From an uncultured Prevotella sp. (GTDB taxonomy: Bacteria > Bacteroidota > Bacteroidia > Bacteroidales > Bacteroidaceae), in the NCBI GenBank assembly GCA_905196835.1, contig CAJJWN010000002.1, positions 86,191 to 150,190 of the forward strand: a stretch of DNA of 64,000 bases, given 5' to 3'. The notes under the pieces are model-generated. The model saw nothing but the letters and a program-made list of their open reading frames with translations. It was not told the DNA's origin and made no database searches. The position numbers and the translations under genes were made by a program. Each line of letters begins with the position of its first letter. Position 1 is the first letter of the stretch. Shown here piece after piece: positions 26,789-36,493 of the stretch.

Positions 26789-26796
26789 CAAAGTTA
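26789..26796 (-). promoter_or_regulatory. Candidate -7 box for the oxidoreductase gene
   Basis: Minus strand TAACTTTG. No TTTG stands at the usual -33 distance. The predicted start near 26783 gives a leader of about 110 bases. Confidence 0.4.
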
Positions 26797-26841
26797 GCAA
26801 ATTTTATCCATATCATAGTTTCATATTATTAAGAATATTGC

Positions 26842-26849
26842 TACCTTTG
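26842..26849 (+). promoter_or_regulatory. Candidate -7 box for the membrane protein/hisB pair
   Basis: TACCTTTG, 92 bases before the ATG at 26942. The -33 position carries no clear TTTG. Confidence 0.4.
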
Positions 26850-26941
26850 TGGCAAAAATACAACATTTGACGCATTGTCGGGGTTAAAGCGAAAGCTAAA
26901 CAACCATCAGATACGTCAATGCAATATAAAAACACATTAGC

Positions 26942-27826
26942 ATGGATAATCTAAAACAAGCCTCGATAAGCAAAAGCCGCAGCTACACGGCTTGCCTGTC
27001 TGAAGCGCACAGCATGTTCTTCGACAATGTCCGAACCATATTCAGCCGTACTTGGATTTACTGCCTTGCATTGGCTCTTGTGTCGGCCATGTATCTGTCA
27101 CTCTATATACACGTCATGCTTTATGGTAACAATACAGGAGTTACAATAGCGTTGTGCGTGGCGTCACTTGTAACCTTGGCAGCTGAAATAGCATATTACG
27201 CAAAGGTAATTAGCCTCGTTAATGGTCGCCCGATGAAATGGAACATCGCAAGATGCACCAACATAGCGGCCTGCTACATAGCATTTTGCGTTGTGCTTGT
27301 CTCGGTTTATGCTTTCGTGGCTTATGGCGTGGTTATGGCCAAACAGCCAGTTAGTTTGGTGGAGATGCAGCCTCTTTTCTACATATTTGGAGGTGTGTCC
27401 ATAATTGTAATGTTTCTATTGCTTCCGTTCATATATGTGGCTATGAAGTATCTTATGGAACCAGAAAGCAGGCTTGGTAAGATAATATTCAAGTCATATA
27501 AAACCGGATTGCGCCATTGGGGACTGATATTCACGGCATTGTTCATTGCTACACTTTGTGCTTCAGTCTGCGCAGTGCTTGTCTCAATACCTATGTTCAT
27601 AGTCTTGGCCGCAAATTCATTTTCGGTATATGGTGTGAACTTCATCGGCGACCCTACCGGCCTGCCGTCTTATTTTACGGAAATACAGCTTGTTGTTTTC
27701 ACACTGACGTTTTTTATATGGGAATATGTAAATATCTTTATCCTTTTTGTATGTTATTTCCTTTATGGCAGCATAAGTACGAAGGAAAAAGAAAAGAAAG
27801 AGTTGGTTAAAGAACTAAAAGGTTGA
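26942..27826 (+). CDS. Six-helix membrane protein of unknown function
   Basis: A 294-residue integral membrane protein with about six hydrophobic helices, for example [36 protein letters not shown] and [18 protein letters not shown]. It has a hydrophilic N-terminus of about 40 residues and a Lys/Glu-rich C-terminal tail ([16 protein letters not shown]). I recognise no catalytic or transport motif. The stop is 10 bases before hisB in the same direction, so the two are probably co-transcribed, with no evident functional link. Confidence 0.75.
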   Translation: MDNLKQASISKSRSYTACLSEAHSMFFDNVRTIFSRTWIYCLALALVSAMYLSLYIHVMLYGNNTGVTIALCVASLVTLAAEIAYYAKVISLVNGRPMKWNIARCTNIAACYIAFCVVLVSVYAFVAYGVVMAKQPVSLVEMQPLFYIFGGVSIIVMFLLLPFIYVAMKYLMEPESRLGKIIFKSYKTGLRHWGLIFTALFIATLCASVCAVLVSIPMFIVLAANSFSVYGVNFIGDPTGLPSYFTEIQLVVFTLTFFIWEYVNIFILFVCYFLYGSISTKEKEKKELVKELKG

Positions 27827-27836
27827 AATAACGGCT

Positions 27837-28913
27837 ATGGGAAAACAACGCATCTTATTTATCGACCGTGACGGAACGCTTGTTGAGGAACCGTATGACG
27901 AGCAGGTGGATTCGTTTGACAAATTGAAGTTTGTAACCGGGGTTTTCCGTAACTTGGGCTTCATACGTTCACGCCTTGATTTCCGCTTTGTCATGGTGAG
28001 CAATCAGGACGGTTTAGGTACAAGTTCTTTCCCCGAAGAAACGTTTTGGCCTATACATAATTTCATTCTGCAAACTCTTGCCGGTGAAGGAATTACTTTT
28101 GACGATATTCTTATAGACCGCCATTTTCCCGAAGACAACCATCCTTGCCGTAAGCCAGGAACAGGTATGCTTACCGAATATTTGAACAATCCGGAATATG
28201 ACATAAAAGGAAGCTTCGTCATAGGCGACCGCGACACAGACCGACAACTTGCTGAAAATATAGGTTGCAAGGCTCTTATACTCGGTAAAGACGGCATGAC
28301 ATGGGACAAAATAGCGGAAATATTATTCGCCGGTGAACGTGTGGCAGAAGTAAAAAGGACAACCCATGAAACCGATATTCATGTGTTGCTGAATGTTGAC
28401 GGGACTGGCAAATGTGACATATCTACCGGTATAGGCTTCTTTGACCACATGCTTGAACAGATAGGCCGCCATGGAATGATGGATTTGGTTATACAGACAA
28501 ATGGCGACCTTCACGTGGATGAGCATCATACAATAGAAGATACAGCCATTGCATTGGGTGAATGCCTGAACAAAGCTCTCGGCGACAAGCGCGGAATGGA
28601 ACGCTACGGCTACTGCCTGCCTATGGATGATTGCTTATGTCAGGTTGCACTTGACTTTGGAGGCAGGCCATGGCTTGTATGGGATGCAGAGTTCAAACGG
28701 GAAAAAATCGGTGAAATGCCAACTGAAATGTTTTTCCATTTCTTCAAGAGCCTTAGCGATGCCGCCCGCATGAACCTTAACATCAAAGCCGAAGGACAAA
28801 ACGAGCACCACAAGATAGAAGGCATATTCAAGGCTTTGGCACGAGCACTCAAAATGGCTGTTAGGCGTGATATATACCATTATGAGCTTCCTACAACCAA
28901 GGGCATGTTGTGA
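27837..28913 (+). CDS. hisB: Histidinol-phosphatase / imidazoleglycerol-phosphate dehydratase
   Basis: Bifunctional enzyme of histidine synthesis, 358 residues. Residues 1-165 form a HAD phosphatase with the nucleophile motif [12 protein letters not shown] and the zinc-loop residues of HisB-N ([19 protein letters not shown]). Residues 170-358 form the dehydratase with [35 protein letters not shown] and the C-terminal [17 protein letters not shown], which carry the metal-binding His pairs. It is 18 kb from hisG-hisD-hisC on the same strand rather than following hisC. Confidence 0.96.
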   Translation: MGKQRILFIDRDGTLVEEPYDEQVDSFDKLKFVTGVFRNLGFIRSRLDFRFVMVSNQDGLGTSSFPEETFWPIHNFILQTLAGEGITFDDILIDRHFPEDNHPCRKPGTGMLTEYLNNPEYDIKGSFVIGDRDTDRQLAENIGCKALILGKDGMTWDKIAEILFAGERVAEVKRTTHETDIHVLLNVDGTGKCDISTGIGFFDHMLEQIGRHGMMDLVIQTNGDLHVDEHHTIEDTAIALGECLNKALGDKRGMERYGYCLPMDDCLCQVALDFGGRPWLVWDAEFKREKIGEMPTEMFFHFFKSLSDAARMNLNIKAEGQNEHHKIEGIFKALARALKMAVRRDIYHYELPTTKGML

Positions 28914-28934
28914 GAACTTTATTATATCCATGCG

Positions 28935-29546
28935 CTAAAGCATGAATACGAACCTAGCTGAATAGTATAGCTGGATAGCCAATACGTATATAGGGAACAA
29001 CGGAGCGGCCATGACAATGCCTCCATACAGACTTTTGAAAATGTCTCCGATGTTGGTTAATGTGCCGTTTGTTATTCCGTAAGTTAAAGACATTACAGTG
29101 ACGGCAAACGCCAATAACGCCACTGCTGACGCACTGAATGCACTTGGAAACAGACTTCCAGACAGGCCGAGAAGAACCGCATGTGGCACAAAGGCAAGCA
29201 GGACAATTGTGAATGTAAAAGCGATGAGCACACAAAGTGCTGTATATAAAGCATGACGCTCTCGGCGACCAATGTCGGAACCGTTGAACAATGATACTAT
29301 AACTTTATTCAAACCGCTTTTTGCAAGAGCACCGTATGCCATGGAGCATAGTATAATCCATGCAAGCAAACTGCCTGATATATTGTCAACGAATGTGCCC
29401 AAGAACCATCGTATGCCTTCACCGCTAAGCAAAGACCTTAGCGGTAAAGATGGCATAACCGTTACAATTGCCCACGATAATAAGACTAAGACCACCTGCA
29501 ATATGGCTAATGCAGCCGCAACGCCAGGCAAAACATTCCGTTTCAT
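28935..29546 (-). CDS. Integral membrane protein with AbgT-like N-terminal region
   Basis: A 203-residue protein with about six hydrophobic segments. The part LLSGEGIRWFLGTFVDNISG followed by AYGALAKSGL resembles the N-terminal third of the AbgT (p-aminobenzoyl-glutamate) transporter family, which is normally about 500 residues long. The rest is not clearly AbgT-like. It may be a shortened relative or an unrelated membrane protein. It lies 40 bases after the response regulator gene in the same direction. Confidence 0.6.
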   Translation of the reverse strand: MKRNVLPGVAAALAILQVVLVLLSWAIVTVMPSLPLRSLLSGEGIRWFLGTFVDNISGSLLAWIILCSMAYGALAKSGLNKVIVSLFNGSDIGRRERHALYTALCVLIAFTFTIVLLAFVPHAVLLGLSGSLFPSAFSASAVALLAFAVTVMSLTYGITNGTLTNIGDIFKSLYGGIVMAAPLFPIYVLAIQLYYSARFVFML

Positions 29547-29586
29547 ACCGTATTCCGTAATTTATGGGCATTCATTATAACTTGTA

Positions 29587-30318
29587 TCAATTATCGTCCG
29601 GATGTAAATTGTCCGCATCAAGTATATGCAGTTCGATAGCCCTTGTAACAAGTCGTGTGGCATTGACACCGATACCGCCATTGCCGTTAGGAAACAGTTT
29701 ACGTACAAGCTCATTTTGCCTTTTCTCCAGACTTTTCACACCGAACGGCATCCCGTGCAGTCCTGTTATCTGTTCTTTGGTATATCCCAAGGCAAGATGA
29801 CGTAAGAAACGTTCGTCATATTCGTCTATCTCATAATTTATGAGTGCCTCTTGGCGCATTATCTGGCTGTTCACGCTTTGCTTGAAACGCTTTATAATCA
29901 CTTCGAGTATCGGCTGGTTGAACACAAGCTTGCGTCCACTCATCACGCTGGCAATGTCACCTCGTGTAAGCAGTTCTCCACTTTTTAGTATTATCCCGTC
30001 GCATCCTGCGTCAAGCGCGTCTACCCACAACTTCTCATTCAGTATTTCACCTGTGAAGATGAGTATTTTTACATCTCTGTGTACTTCCTTCGTGTGGCGG
30101 CATATCTCCACTCCAACCGTAGTGGAGCCGCCAAGTCCCAAGTCGAGCAGCACAAGGTCAGGCTTCTGCTGCTTCATCAAGCGCCAATATTCTGCCTCAG
30201 TGCTTGCTGTACCTATGATTTCAGCTTCAGGCACATCGTTTTTCAGTATGCCTTCGGTGCCTTTCAGTTCCAACGGTACATCCTCAACTATTATGACACT
30301 AAACTTTTCCATATTCAT
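29587..30318 (-). CDS. Response regulator with receiver domain and helix-turn-helix end
   Basis: About 243 residues. The receiver domain opens with SVIIVEDVPLELKGTEG (acidic pair ED), carries the phospho-acceptor in PDLVLLDLGLGG, and shows ILIFTGE and IILKSGELL as the Thr and Lys switch positions. The C-terminal part (HLALGYTKEQITGLHGMPFG and MPFGVKSLEKRQNELVRKLF) fits a LuxR/NarL-like helix-turn-helix. ATG 30318 or 30312 is likely. It starts 25 bases after the stop of the double-kinase sensor and is its probable partner. Confidence 0.85.
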   Translation of the reverse strand: MNMEKFSVIIVEDVPLELKGTEGILKNDVPEAEIIGTASTEAEYWRLMKQQKPDLVLLDLGLGGSTTVGVEICRHTKEVHRDVKILIFTGEILNEKLWVDALDAGCDGIILKSGELLTRGDIASVMSGRKLVFNQPILEVIIKRFKQSVNSQIMRQEALINYEIDEYDERFLRHLALGYTKEQITGLHGMPFGVKSLEKRQNELVRKLFPNGNGGIGVNATRLVTRAIELHILDADNLHPDDN

Positions 30319-30343
30319 TGATACTTGTATATTTACCCGGTTA

Positions 30344-33300
30344 TTATATTGCCGGTTTCGCAAAAACAAGATGTATAGATATGCCTCCGCTTGCCAATGG
30401 CTTTACCGTTATTCCGCATCCGTGGAGGTTGGTCTGCTCCGCTATTTCACGCAAAACTTGCCTGCAAATCATGAACGGAATATTGTGTACTGCCGGTGAA
30501 AAGAGTTCCCTGCATTGTCCTTCCGTAAGCTTTATTTCATTACTTGTAAACTCGATTGTCAGATACCTTGAGCCTAACGGCGATGTCGTCACAGACGAGT
30601 ATGTACACTGGCATTGACGTTTGAGAACGTCAAACAAATATACTATAAGAGCCTTGTCACCAAGCACATATATGTCAGTTCCGAGCAAGCTTTTCAGCGG
30701 AACCGGCTTGCATTCAAAGTTTATTGCATCAGCCTGCCGCTTTACTTGTTTGCATAAGATTGAGTATAAGTCCTTGTAATATGCCACAACTTCGCTAACT
30801 GCATCAACGTTGGCATTTGAATTGAGCAACAAGCGGCTTATCTGTGAAGGGTAATACATCGTCTCATGTTTAAGTGTGCTCAAGCCATTGTCTATTACGT
30901 TGTTACAGACGTGCAACTTATCTTTCTCATATGATACTCTACGCAGTTCGTCTTCCGTGAACTCTATCGATTGGCGTTTTGCAATTCTATGCTTCACTGC
31001 ATACTGCAAAGCTGTCTTTATTTTCATCATGATGCCATTCAACTCCTCAGGGTATTTTGACGTATCCACGGTGCTTATCATGTCAAGTTTTTCTTCGTCG
31101 GCCATGGTTGAAAGCAATATCTTATTGACATTGCGTATGTTGTCAGCACACAGGCGATAATACAGCACACGGCGGTAATACAGGAAGTAAAATGCAAAGA
31201 CCGCAGCGGCAAGCATCACTACAAGCACTACCACTGCGACTGTCTTGTTGGTACCTGCGGCCTGCATTGTCAGACAATATTCTTCAAGCCCTTTGTTGTC
31301 GGCCGAACGTTCTTTGAACAGCCGTGTATAAACCATATTGTTGTATTCGTACAAATCCCATCGGTGTAGAGCAAGTGCCGCTACGGCGCTTTCGTTGCGA
31401 ATGTCGAGGATTATGTCGTAGTCGGTCATGACCTTGTGTAGGAGCCATTGCAATTCTGCCGGCATGGCTGCACCGTTGTCTGTCGCTACCATAAGATGCT
31501 TTCCACCGGGATGCAATGACAGATAATAACGGTTAAGGCATACACGCGCCGAGTCTGCAAAGGCGAGTGTTCTTTCATAGCTTCCTGACAGGTTGCAATA
31601 ATAAGCAGAGTCGGCGTATGCCCCGGCTTCACGCAAAAGCTTTGCGTCATTGGAAGCCGATAAATCCACACTGTATGTAAAGGCTAATAACAACGCCAGA
31701 AGTACACGCATTACTCCATACGGTAGCCGGAAGTAGAACCTGCTGCCCCTACCATTCACGCTCTCGGCCGACAAGCTGCATACATTGAATATTCGGCTTG
31801 TCTTTTTGTAGCGGTCAATGATACCTTTGCAGTTCATGAGCCCGAAGCCATGCCCGTTAGTAATCTTATGGCTGAATATTCCAGACAGTTCACTCTCCGA
31901 CATTCCTATACCGGTGTCACTGACTGATATTTCTACATAGTCAGCGGCTTTGACTGCCGATATGTTTACAGTGCCGCCCTTTTGCGTAAATTTGCGTGCG
32001 TTGTCGGCAAGCGTGTTCAGCATGAATACGGTTAAAGCCTTGTCTGCCTTGACAACAGCGTCGGTCTGTTCCACTTCGAGGCTTATGCCTTTGAGACTGA
32101 ACGACATACCAGACTTTGACAATATTGCAAACACATCCTGAAGGGCAAAACTCTCTATGTGCAAGTCAAGATGTCCCTGGCGCAACTGTATCCAGTGTGT
32201 GAGTACGGCGTTGTATTCGCCTATTTTACCTGCAAGCTCGGCCATATAAGCAAGGCGTGCTTGGCGAACATCGTCTGTATCGTTGCCGTTTTTCAATCTT
32301 TCCGCCTCGTTGATAATCCGGTCAATGAGCGGCATTATGCTGCTTGCCAAAAACACTTTTGCTTTATTGTCGAGCGTACGTCTTTTGTCTTTTTCCAGCT
32401 GCAATTTAGTTAATGATAGTTGCCCTATCAGCTCTTCGAGCCTGCTGTCGAGGTCAGAATCCTCTTTCTTTCTGGCTTGTTCCCAATTTCGCAACGGTGC
32501 GAGTAAATCATCTAAGTATGCAGCTCCGCGCCGGTGTTTTCCCCTTTTATCGAGCACGTACATCAGGACTCCCACAGCCGTTGCCAGAGTTAAAATTGCG
32601 ACTATTAACCAATTAAGTTCGCTCGAAGTTCGCTCCAACTGCTCGGCGCGAGCTTCAAGCTGTCTGTCTTGCCTGGTGTACTCTTGTATGTCGAGATAGG
32701 CATTCCGGTTTATGTCGCTGTTGTTTTTGTCATTCATGGCAGAGTACACCATGCTAAGACACTTCTTTATACTGGCTACGAGGTCAGGTGCCCTGTTTAT
32801 AGTTTTATCAGTGTAAAGTGCATTTTCAAGGCAAATGAGTGACGAATGATAGTCACCAAGCGCGAAATAGCATTGTGCCAATGTCCTGTATGCACCTGCT
32901 ATCTGATACACGTCGCCATATGCTTTAAACATGTTGAGTGCCCTTTGCGCAAAGTATCCGGCCAACAAGCTGTCGGGCATGTTGTCATCATTGATGTAGG
33001 CCAAGGCCGCTTTGTTGTCGCGTGCCAATTGCAATCCGGTAGTGCGGTCAAGCAAGTGTTCGCTTATTGCTTGCAGGGCGTTGGCTTGCCAATACACCAT
33101 GCCGCTGCGTTTGGCAAGCACGTAGCATTTCATAAGGTATTCAAACTCCCTTTGAGCCGTAGCAGCCTGCTTTCCGCCAAGTATGCCGCCACTGCCTATT
33201 TGATACAGGTAAGCGGCATATTGCGCCGTGTCTGATTGTATGCCTTCAGCCGGGTCAACATGTTTCATTGCTTCAGCCGACTGATGCTGAAGCCCGACAT

Positions 33301-33826
33301 AATAATAATAGGTGGAGCTGACAATAAGATATTCGGTCCGTGCGTACACATAACGCTGCTTCATGCGGCAGTCCATGCCATCCTTTTCTTCCTCAATACG
33401 CCTTATGCGCCTTATTGCACGCTCACGGTAGTAGTAAAAGTCTTTGTTGCGCGACTGGCGTTGGCACAGGCGCATGTGCTGCACATCGGCCACAAGCTGT
33501 TCTACCTGGTTGTCTGTTGCGGCCAAAGCGCTGTCAAGGCGGGCTGCAGCAAGACCATAGTCCATCTGGGCAATGTCGGCAAAGGCGAGGTTGTTATACG
33601 CCTCCGCCCTACCCGACGGATACCCGGCAGCCAAAGCAAGTGCTTTTAAAGCGAAGCTGCTAACCGAGTCTATGTTGCGGTAATGGTAAGTGTATGCCAA
33701 ATCGTTCAGCCTGTCTACTCCGGCGTCGCCATGCCGTGTACAAGCCGAAAACAGAAAAAGGCCCAATAGGCCGGCAAGCACTATTGGGCCTTTGAGTATG
33801 CGTATGTCAAGCGCGAGCCTTGGCAA
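30344..33826 (-). CDS. TPR sensor kinase with two kinase-like halves (DUF5112/DUF5113-like)
   Basis: A very large sensor, 1160 residues from TTG 33826. Residues 1-29 are a lipoprotein-type signal (lipobox FSAC). Helical TPR-like repeats fill about 30-390 ([40 protein letters not shown]). A transmembrane helix at about 400-423 leads to a helical stretch and a canonical kinase ATPase: N box [12 protein letters not shown]1 [10 protein letters not shown]2 [10 protein letters not shown] second membrane segment, an extracytoplasmic domain, a third helix (about 870-893) and a second kinase-like part follow, with [15 protein letters not shown] as a possible phospho-acceptor and a degenerate ATPase. 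The start is uncertain (TTG 33826 or GTG 33781). Confidence 0.82.
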   Translation of the reverse strand: MPRLALDIRILKGPIVLAGLLGLFLFSACTRHGDAGVDRLNDLAYTYHYRNIDSVSSFALKALALAAGYPSGRAEAYNNLAFADIAQMDYGLAAARLDSALAATDNQVEQLVADVQHMRLCQRQSRNKDFYYYRERAIRRIRRIEEEKDGMDCRMKQRYVYARTEYLIVSSTYYYYVGLQHQSAEAMKHVDPAEGIQSDTAQYAAYLYQIGSGGILGGKQAATAQREFEYLMKCYVLAKRSGMVYWQANALQAISEHLLDRTTGLQLARDNKAALAYINDDNMPDSLLAGYFAQRALNMFKAYGDVYQIAGAYRTLAQCYFALGDYHSSLICLENALYTDKTINRAPDLVASIKKCLSMVYSAMNDKNNSDINRNAYLDIQEYTRQDRQLEARAEQLERTSSELNWLIVAILTLATAVGVLMYVLDKRGKHRRGAAYLDDLLAPLRNWEQARKKEDSDLDSRLEELIGQLSLTKLQLEKDKRRTLDNKAKVFLASSIMPLIDRIINEAERLKNGNDTDDVRQARLAYMAELAGKIGEYNAVLTHWIQLRQGHLDLHIESFALQDVFAILSKSGMSFSLKGISLEVEQTDAVVKADKALTVFMLNTLADNARKFTQKGGTVNISAVKAADYVEISVSDTGIGMSESELSGIFSHKITNGHGFGLMNCKGIIDRYKKTSRIFNVCSLSAESVNGRGSRFYFRLPYGVMRVLLALLLAFTYSVDLSASNDAKLLREAGAYADSAYYCNLSGSYERTLAFADSARVCLNRYYLSLHPGGKHLMVATDNGAAMPAELQWLLHKVMTDYDIILDIRNESAVAALALHRWDLYEYNNMVYTRLFKERSADNKGLEEYCLTMQAAGTNKTVAVVVLVVMLAAAVFAFYFLYYRRVLYYRLCADNIRNVNKILLSTMADEEKLDMISTVDTSKYPEELNGIMMKIKTALQYAVKHRIAKRQSIEFTEDELRRVSYEKDKLHVCNNVIDNGLSTLKHETMYYPSQISRLLLNSNANVDAVSEVVAYYKDLYSILCKQVKRQADAINFECKPVPLKSLLGTDIYVLGDKALIVYLFDVLKRQCQCTYSSVTTSPLGSRYLTIEFTSNEIKLTEGQCRELFSPAVHNIPFMICRQVLREIAEQTNLHGCGITVKPLASGGISIHLVFAKPAI
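33758..33792 (-). terminator. Terminator after eda, inside the sensor's signal codons
   Basis: A perfect 12-bp stem (AAGGCCCAATAG with CTATTGGGCCTT; 33758-33769 and 33781-33792), an 11-base loop, and TTTTTCTGTTTT on the minus strand. It begins 15 bases past the eda stop. In the sensor frame it encodes the hydrophobic part of the signal peptide. Confidence 0.75.
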
Positions 33827-34475
33827 TGTAACCCAACGCCTCCTTACACTTGTCGGTTATTGCCTGCCAGTCGCCTGCGGCCACTACGTCCTTGGGGAAC
33901 AGCTTTGAGCCCATGCCAACGCAGAACACGCCGGCCTTGAACCAAGAAGTAAGGTTCTCTTCGTCAGGCGATACACCACCGGTCACCATCAGCTTCGACC
34001 AAGGCATCGGGGCAAGCAGTCCTTTTACCAACTTCGGGCCGAGCACGTCGCCGGGGAATACCTTGCACAGGTCGCAACCCTTCTCCTGGGCGAAACCAAT
34101 TTCAGACACGCTGCCGCATCCTGGGGTATATGGAATAAGGCGGCGGTTACAAACTGTTGCTATGTCGGGATTGTACAACGGACCTACCACGAAGTTGGCA
34201 CCCAGCTGGATGTACAGTGCAGCCGTGGCCGGGTCAACAACAGAGCCTACGCCGAGTGCAAGCTCGGGGCATTCTTTTGCGGCGAACTTAACCACTTCGC
34301 CAAACACCTCGTGGGCGAAGTCGCCGCGGTTGGTGAACTCGAACGCGCGCACGCCGCCGTCGTAGCAAGCTTTCACAACCTTCTTTGCTATTTCCACATC
34401 CTTGTGGTAGAATACGGGCACCATTCCCGTAGCGCCCATCTTCTGCAATACTGCTATCTTATCAAACTTTGCCAT
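33807..34475 (-). CDS. eda: 2-dehydro-3-deoxyphosphogluconate aldolase
   Basis: KDPG aldolase, which splits 2-keto-3-deoxy-6-phosphogluconate into pyruvate and glyceraldehyde-3-phosphate. At 222 residues it is a complete TIM barrel. Visible are [11 protein letters not shown] (active-site Glu), [48 protein letters not shown] (the Schiff-base Lys) and [12 protein letters not shown]. It follows kdgK on the same strand, with an AT-rich repeat between them; together the two enzymes convert 2-keto-3-deoxygluconate to central metabolites, as in uronate or pectin use. A terminator follows directly. Confidence 0.95.
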   Translation of the reverse strand: MAKFDKIAVLQKMGATGMVPVFYHKDVEIAKKVVKACYDGGVRAFEFTNRGDFAHEVFGEVVKFAAKECPELALGVGSVVDPATAALYIQLGANFVVGPLYNPDIATVCNRRLIPYTPGCGSVSEIGFAQEKGCDLCKVFPGDVLGPKLVKGLLAPMPWSKLMVTGGVSPDEENLTSWFKAGVFCVGMGSKLFPKDVVAAGDWQAITDKCKEALGYIAKARA

Positions 34476-34488
34476 AATGTCTTTTTTA

Positions 34489-34614
34489 GTTAAGAATTAA
34501 GAGTTAAGAATTAAGAAATCATTTGCTATGGCATTCCATTCTTCATCCTTAATTCTTAGCTCTTAATTCTTAAAATTCTTAGCTCTTAATTCTTAATTCT
34601 TAACTTTTAATTCT
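34489..34614. repeat. AT-rich inverted repeat, family A, copy 3
   Basis: The left arm (about 34489-34519) holds two TTAAGAATTAAG units, and the right side (about 34548-34614) holds four to five complementary TTCTTAACTCTTAATTC-like units, so the arms are unequal. It fills the space between kdgK and eda, which read in the same direction. Confidence 0.75.
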
Positions 34615-34616
34615 CA

Positions 34617-35642
34617 TCATCTCTGCACGCGTCCCGAAGCGTCGCCGCCTGCAAGGTTCTCCACCTCGGCAGCCGACATCAAGTTGAAGTCGCCAGGTAT
34701 GGTATGCTTCAAAGCCGAAGCGGCAACGGCAAACTCGAGAGCCTTGCCCTGGTCGCCGGGATATGTCAACATGCCGTGTATGAGGCCACCAGAGAACGAG
34801 TCTCCACCGCCTACGCGGTCGATAATTGGCAATATGTCGTAACGCTTGCTCTGGTAGAACTCCTTACCGTCGTAGATAAGCGCCTTCCAGCCGTTATGAC
34901 TTGCAGAGAGCGACTCACGCAGAGTTGACACAACATACTTGAAGCCGAACTCCTGCATCATGCCCTTGAATATGCCGTAGTAACCCTCGGCGTCAGTCTT
35001 GCCGCCCTCAACGTCGGCCTCAGGCTTGAAGCCGAGGCAGAGCTGTGCGTCCTCCTCATTGCCTATGCACACGTCAACATACTTCATCAACGGTTTCATG
35101 ATGCTTTGCGCCTTCTCCGAAGTCCACAGCTTCTTGCGGAAGTTAAGGTCAACGCTTACGGTAACGCCGTGACGCTTTGCAGCCTCGCAGGCCAGGCGGG
35201 TCAGCTCGGCAGCTTTGTCGCTTATGGCCGGAGTGATGCCGCTCCAGTGGAACCACTGCGCGCCTTCCATAATCTCGTCGAAGTTAAAGTCTTCGGGGTC
35301 AGCCTCTGATATTGCGCTGTGTGCACGGTCGTATATAACCTTAGAGGGGCGCATACATGCTCCGCTCTCCAAGTAATATATGCCCACACGGTCGCCACCA
35401 CGGGCAATATAGCGCGTATCAACGCCATAACGGCGCAGCGCATTTACGGCGCACTGGCCTATCTCGTGCTTGGGCAGCTTGGTTACGAAGTAAGCCTCAT
35501 GCCCGTAGTTGGCAAGACTTACGGCCACGTTGGCCTCGCCTCCGCCGTAAACCACGTCGAACACGTCGCTCTGTACAAACCTCTTCTGTCCGGGAGAAGA
35601 CAGGCGGAGCATTATCTCGCCCAATGTTACTACTTTTGCCAT
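34617..35642 (-). CDS. kdgK: 2-dehydro-3-deoxygluconokinase, PfkB family
   Basis: PfkB-family sugar kinase of 341 residues that most likely phosphorylates 2-keto-3-deoxygluconate. N-terminal VTLGEIMLRLSSPGQKRFVQ and VVYGGGEANVAVSLANYGHE are the first PfkB signature region. The second signature IIDRVGGGDSFSGGL contains the catalytic Asp. The KDG substrate is inferred from the eda gene directly downstream and overall resemblance to KdgK. A complete promoter sits 61 bases upstream. The AT-rich repeat between kdgK and eda may tune their relative expression. Confidence 0.9.
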   Translation of the reverse strand: MAKVVTLGEIMLRLSSPGQKRFVQSDVFDVVYGGGEANVAVSLANYGHEAYFVTKLPKHEIGQCAVNALRRYGVDTRYIARGGDRVGIYYLESGACMRPSKVIYDRAHSAISEADPEDFNFDEIMEGAQWFHWSGITPAISDKAAELTRLACEAAKRHGVTVSVDLNFRKKLWTSEKAQSIMKPLMKYVDVCIGNEEDAQLCLGFKPEADVEGGKTDAEGYYGIFKGMMQEFGFKYVVSTLRESLSASHNGWKALIYDGKEFYQSKRYDILPIIDRVGGGDSFSGGLIHGMLTYPGDQGKALEFAVAASALKHTIPGDFNLMSAAEVENLAGGDASGRVQR

Positions 35643-35702
35643 TTTCTAATGTTTTAGTTTTTTGATGTTAATAGATTTATATTAGATTTGTTTTTTGGTT
35701 TA

Positions 35703-35734
35703 CAAAGTTAATACTAAAATTTGTCATGAGCAAA
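35703..35734 (-). promoter_or_regulatory. Promoter TTTG-N20-TAACTTTG of kdgK
   Basis: On the minus strand, TTTG (35731-35734) and TAACTTTG (35703-35710) are 20 bases apart. The expected start near 35697 gives a leader of about 55 bases. Confidence 0.7.
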
Positions 35735-35833
35735 GAAAAGGACAAAAAATCACATCTTTTCATATACTATGCGAAGCCGGAAATAAAACTGACGGCATAA
35801 AAATGATGTATCAAAAAGCAATGTAATTCACCG

Positions 35834-36194
35834 AAATGCAAGCATTGTGTCAAAATGAGAATGTACGACATTTCTGTCAAAATAGAAAAATGAGGACAGT
35901 ATGGGCTGTTCTTTTTGTCGCCAAAAGAGATTGATATTGTTCTGTTTTTCGGCAAAAGAAGCGGTAAAAGCGGTCTTTTAGCATGTGAAAGACCATCTTC
36001 AGGCACGGGAAAGGCCGTCTTCTCGGCTGACGGATACCGTATTCGTCGCCAACAAAGGCCGTTTTTACAGTTTCCAACAGTCGTTTTTGTTGCACACTTC
36101 AGCTGTTTTATCTGTAACGTTTTGATTTTATGGTTTTTAATATTGCACACTCTATTTTCGCGTATTTACGTCCGAAGGATAAATATTTTGCAAC
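35834..36194 (+). repeat. Dispersed repeat family B, copy 2
   Basis: About 361 bases in the same orientation as copy 1, with all shared blocks: TCAAAATGAGAATGTACG at the left, GATATTGTTCT at 35933-35943, and TTGCACACTCTATTTTCGCG at about 36143. The core holds AAAAGCGGTCTTTT, GAAAGACCATCTTC and AAAGGCCGTCTTC blocks and ATACCGTATTCGTCG. Confidence 0.75.
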
Positions 36195-36420
36195 GAGGCC
36201 GTTCTACGACGTCAAGCAAAATCAAAGTGTAAGGGATATTGTCGTTCCGACGACAATCAGCACAAAGCCGAATGTACGTATCAAGAATGGCGCACGCCAA
36301 TAGTGGTACACATACGCGTACGCCTGCCGATATGCCGGTGTTTATTCCTTGCGACAAGCCCCAATTACATAATAATATATAAAACTGGCCGTAAGCGTCA
36401 AGTTTACCGTTTTTTATTGC

Positions 36421-36428
36421 TACATTTG
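36421..36428 (+). promoter_or_regulatory. Candidate -7 box for the DUF4861 gene
   Basis: TACATTTG, 65 bases before the ATG at 36494; the -33 region has no clear TTTG. Confidence 0.4.
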
Positions 36429-36493
36429 CAATACAATTGTCATACATGAAAAGTATCTGATTTCAAACGATATCGACTAAAACTTAAATTGTA

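Larger units (their letters stand above)
35643..36493. other. 851-base divergent intergenic region
   Basis: Holds the kdgK promoter, a full copy of dispersed repeat family B (35834-36194) and a -7 box TACATTTG (36421-36428) for the rightward DUF4861 gene. Short frames in the repeat are not credible genes. From 36195 to 36420 I see nothing further. Confidence 0.65.

Noticed and set aside
35767..36150. A 127-codon leftward frame between kdgK and the DUF4861 gene
   Set aside because: It overlaps repeat family B copy 2; the same repeat elsewhere does not keep the frame open, and the protein looks non-natural.
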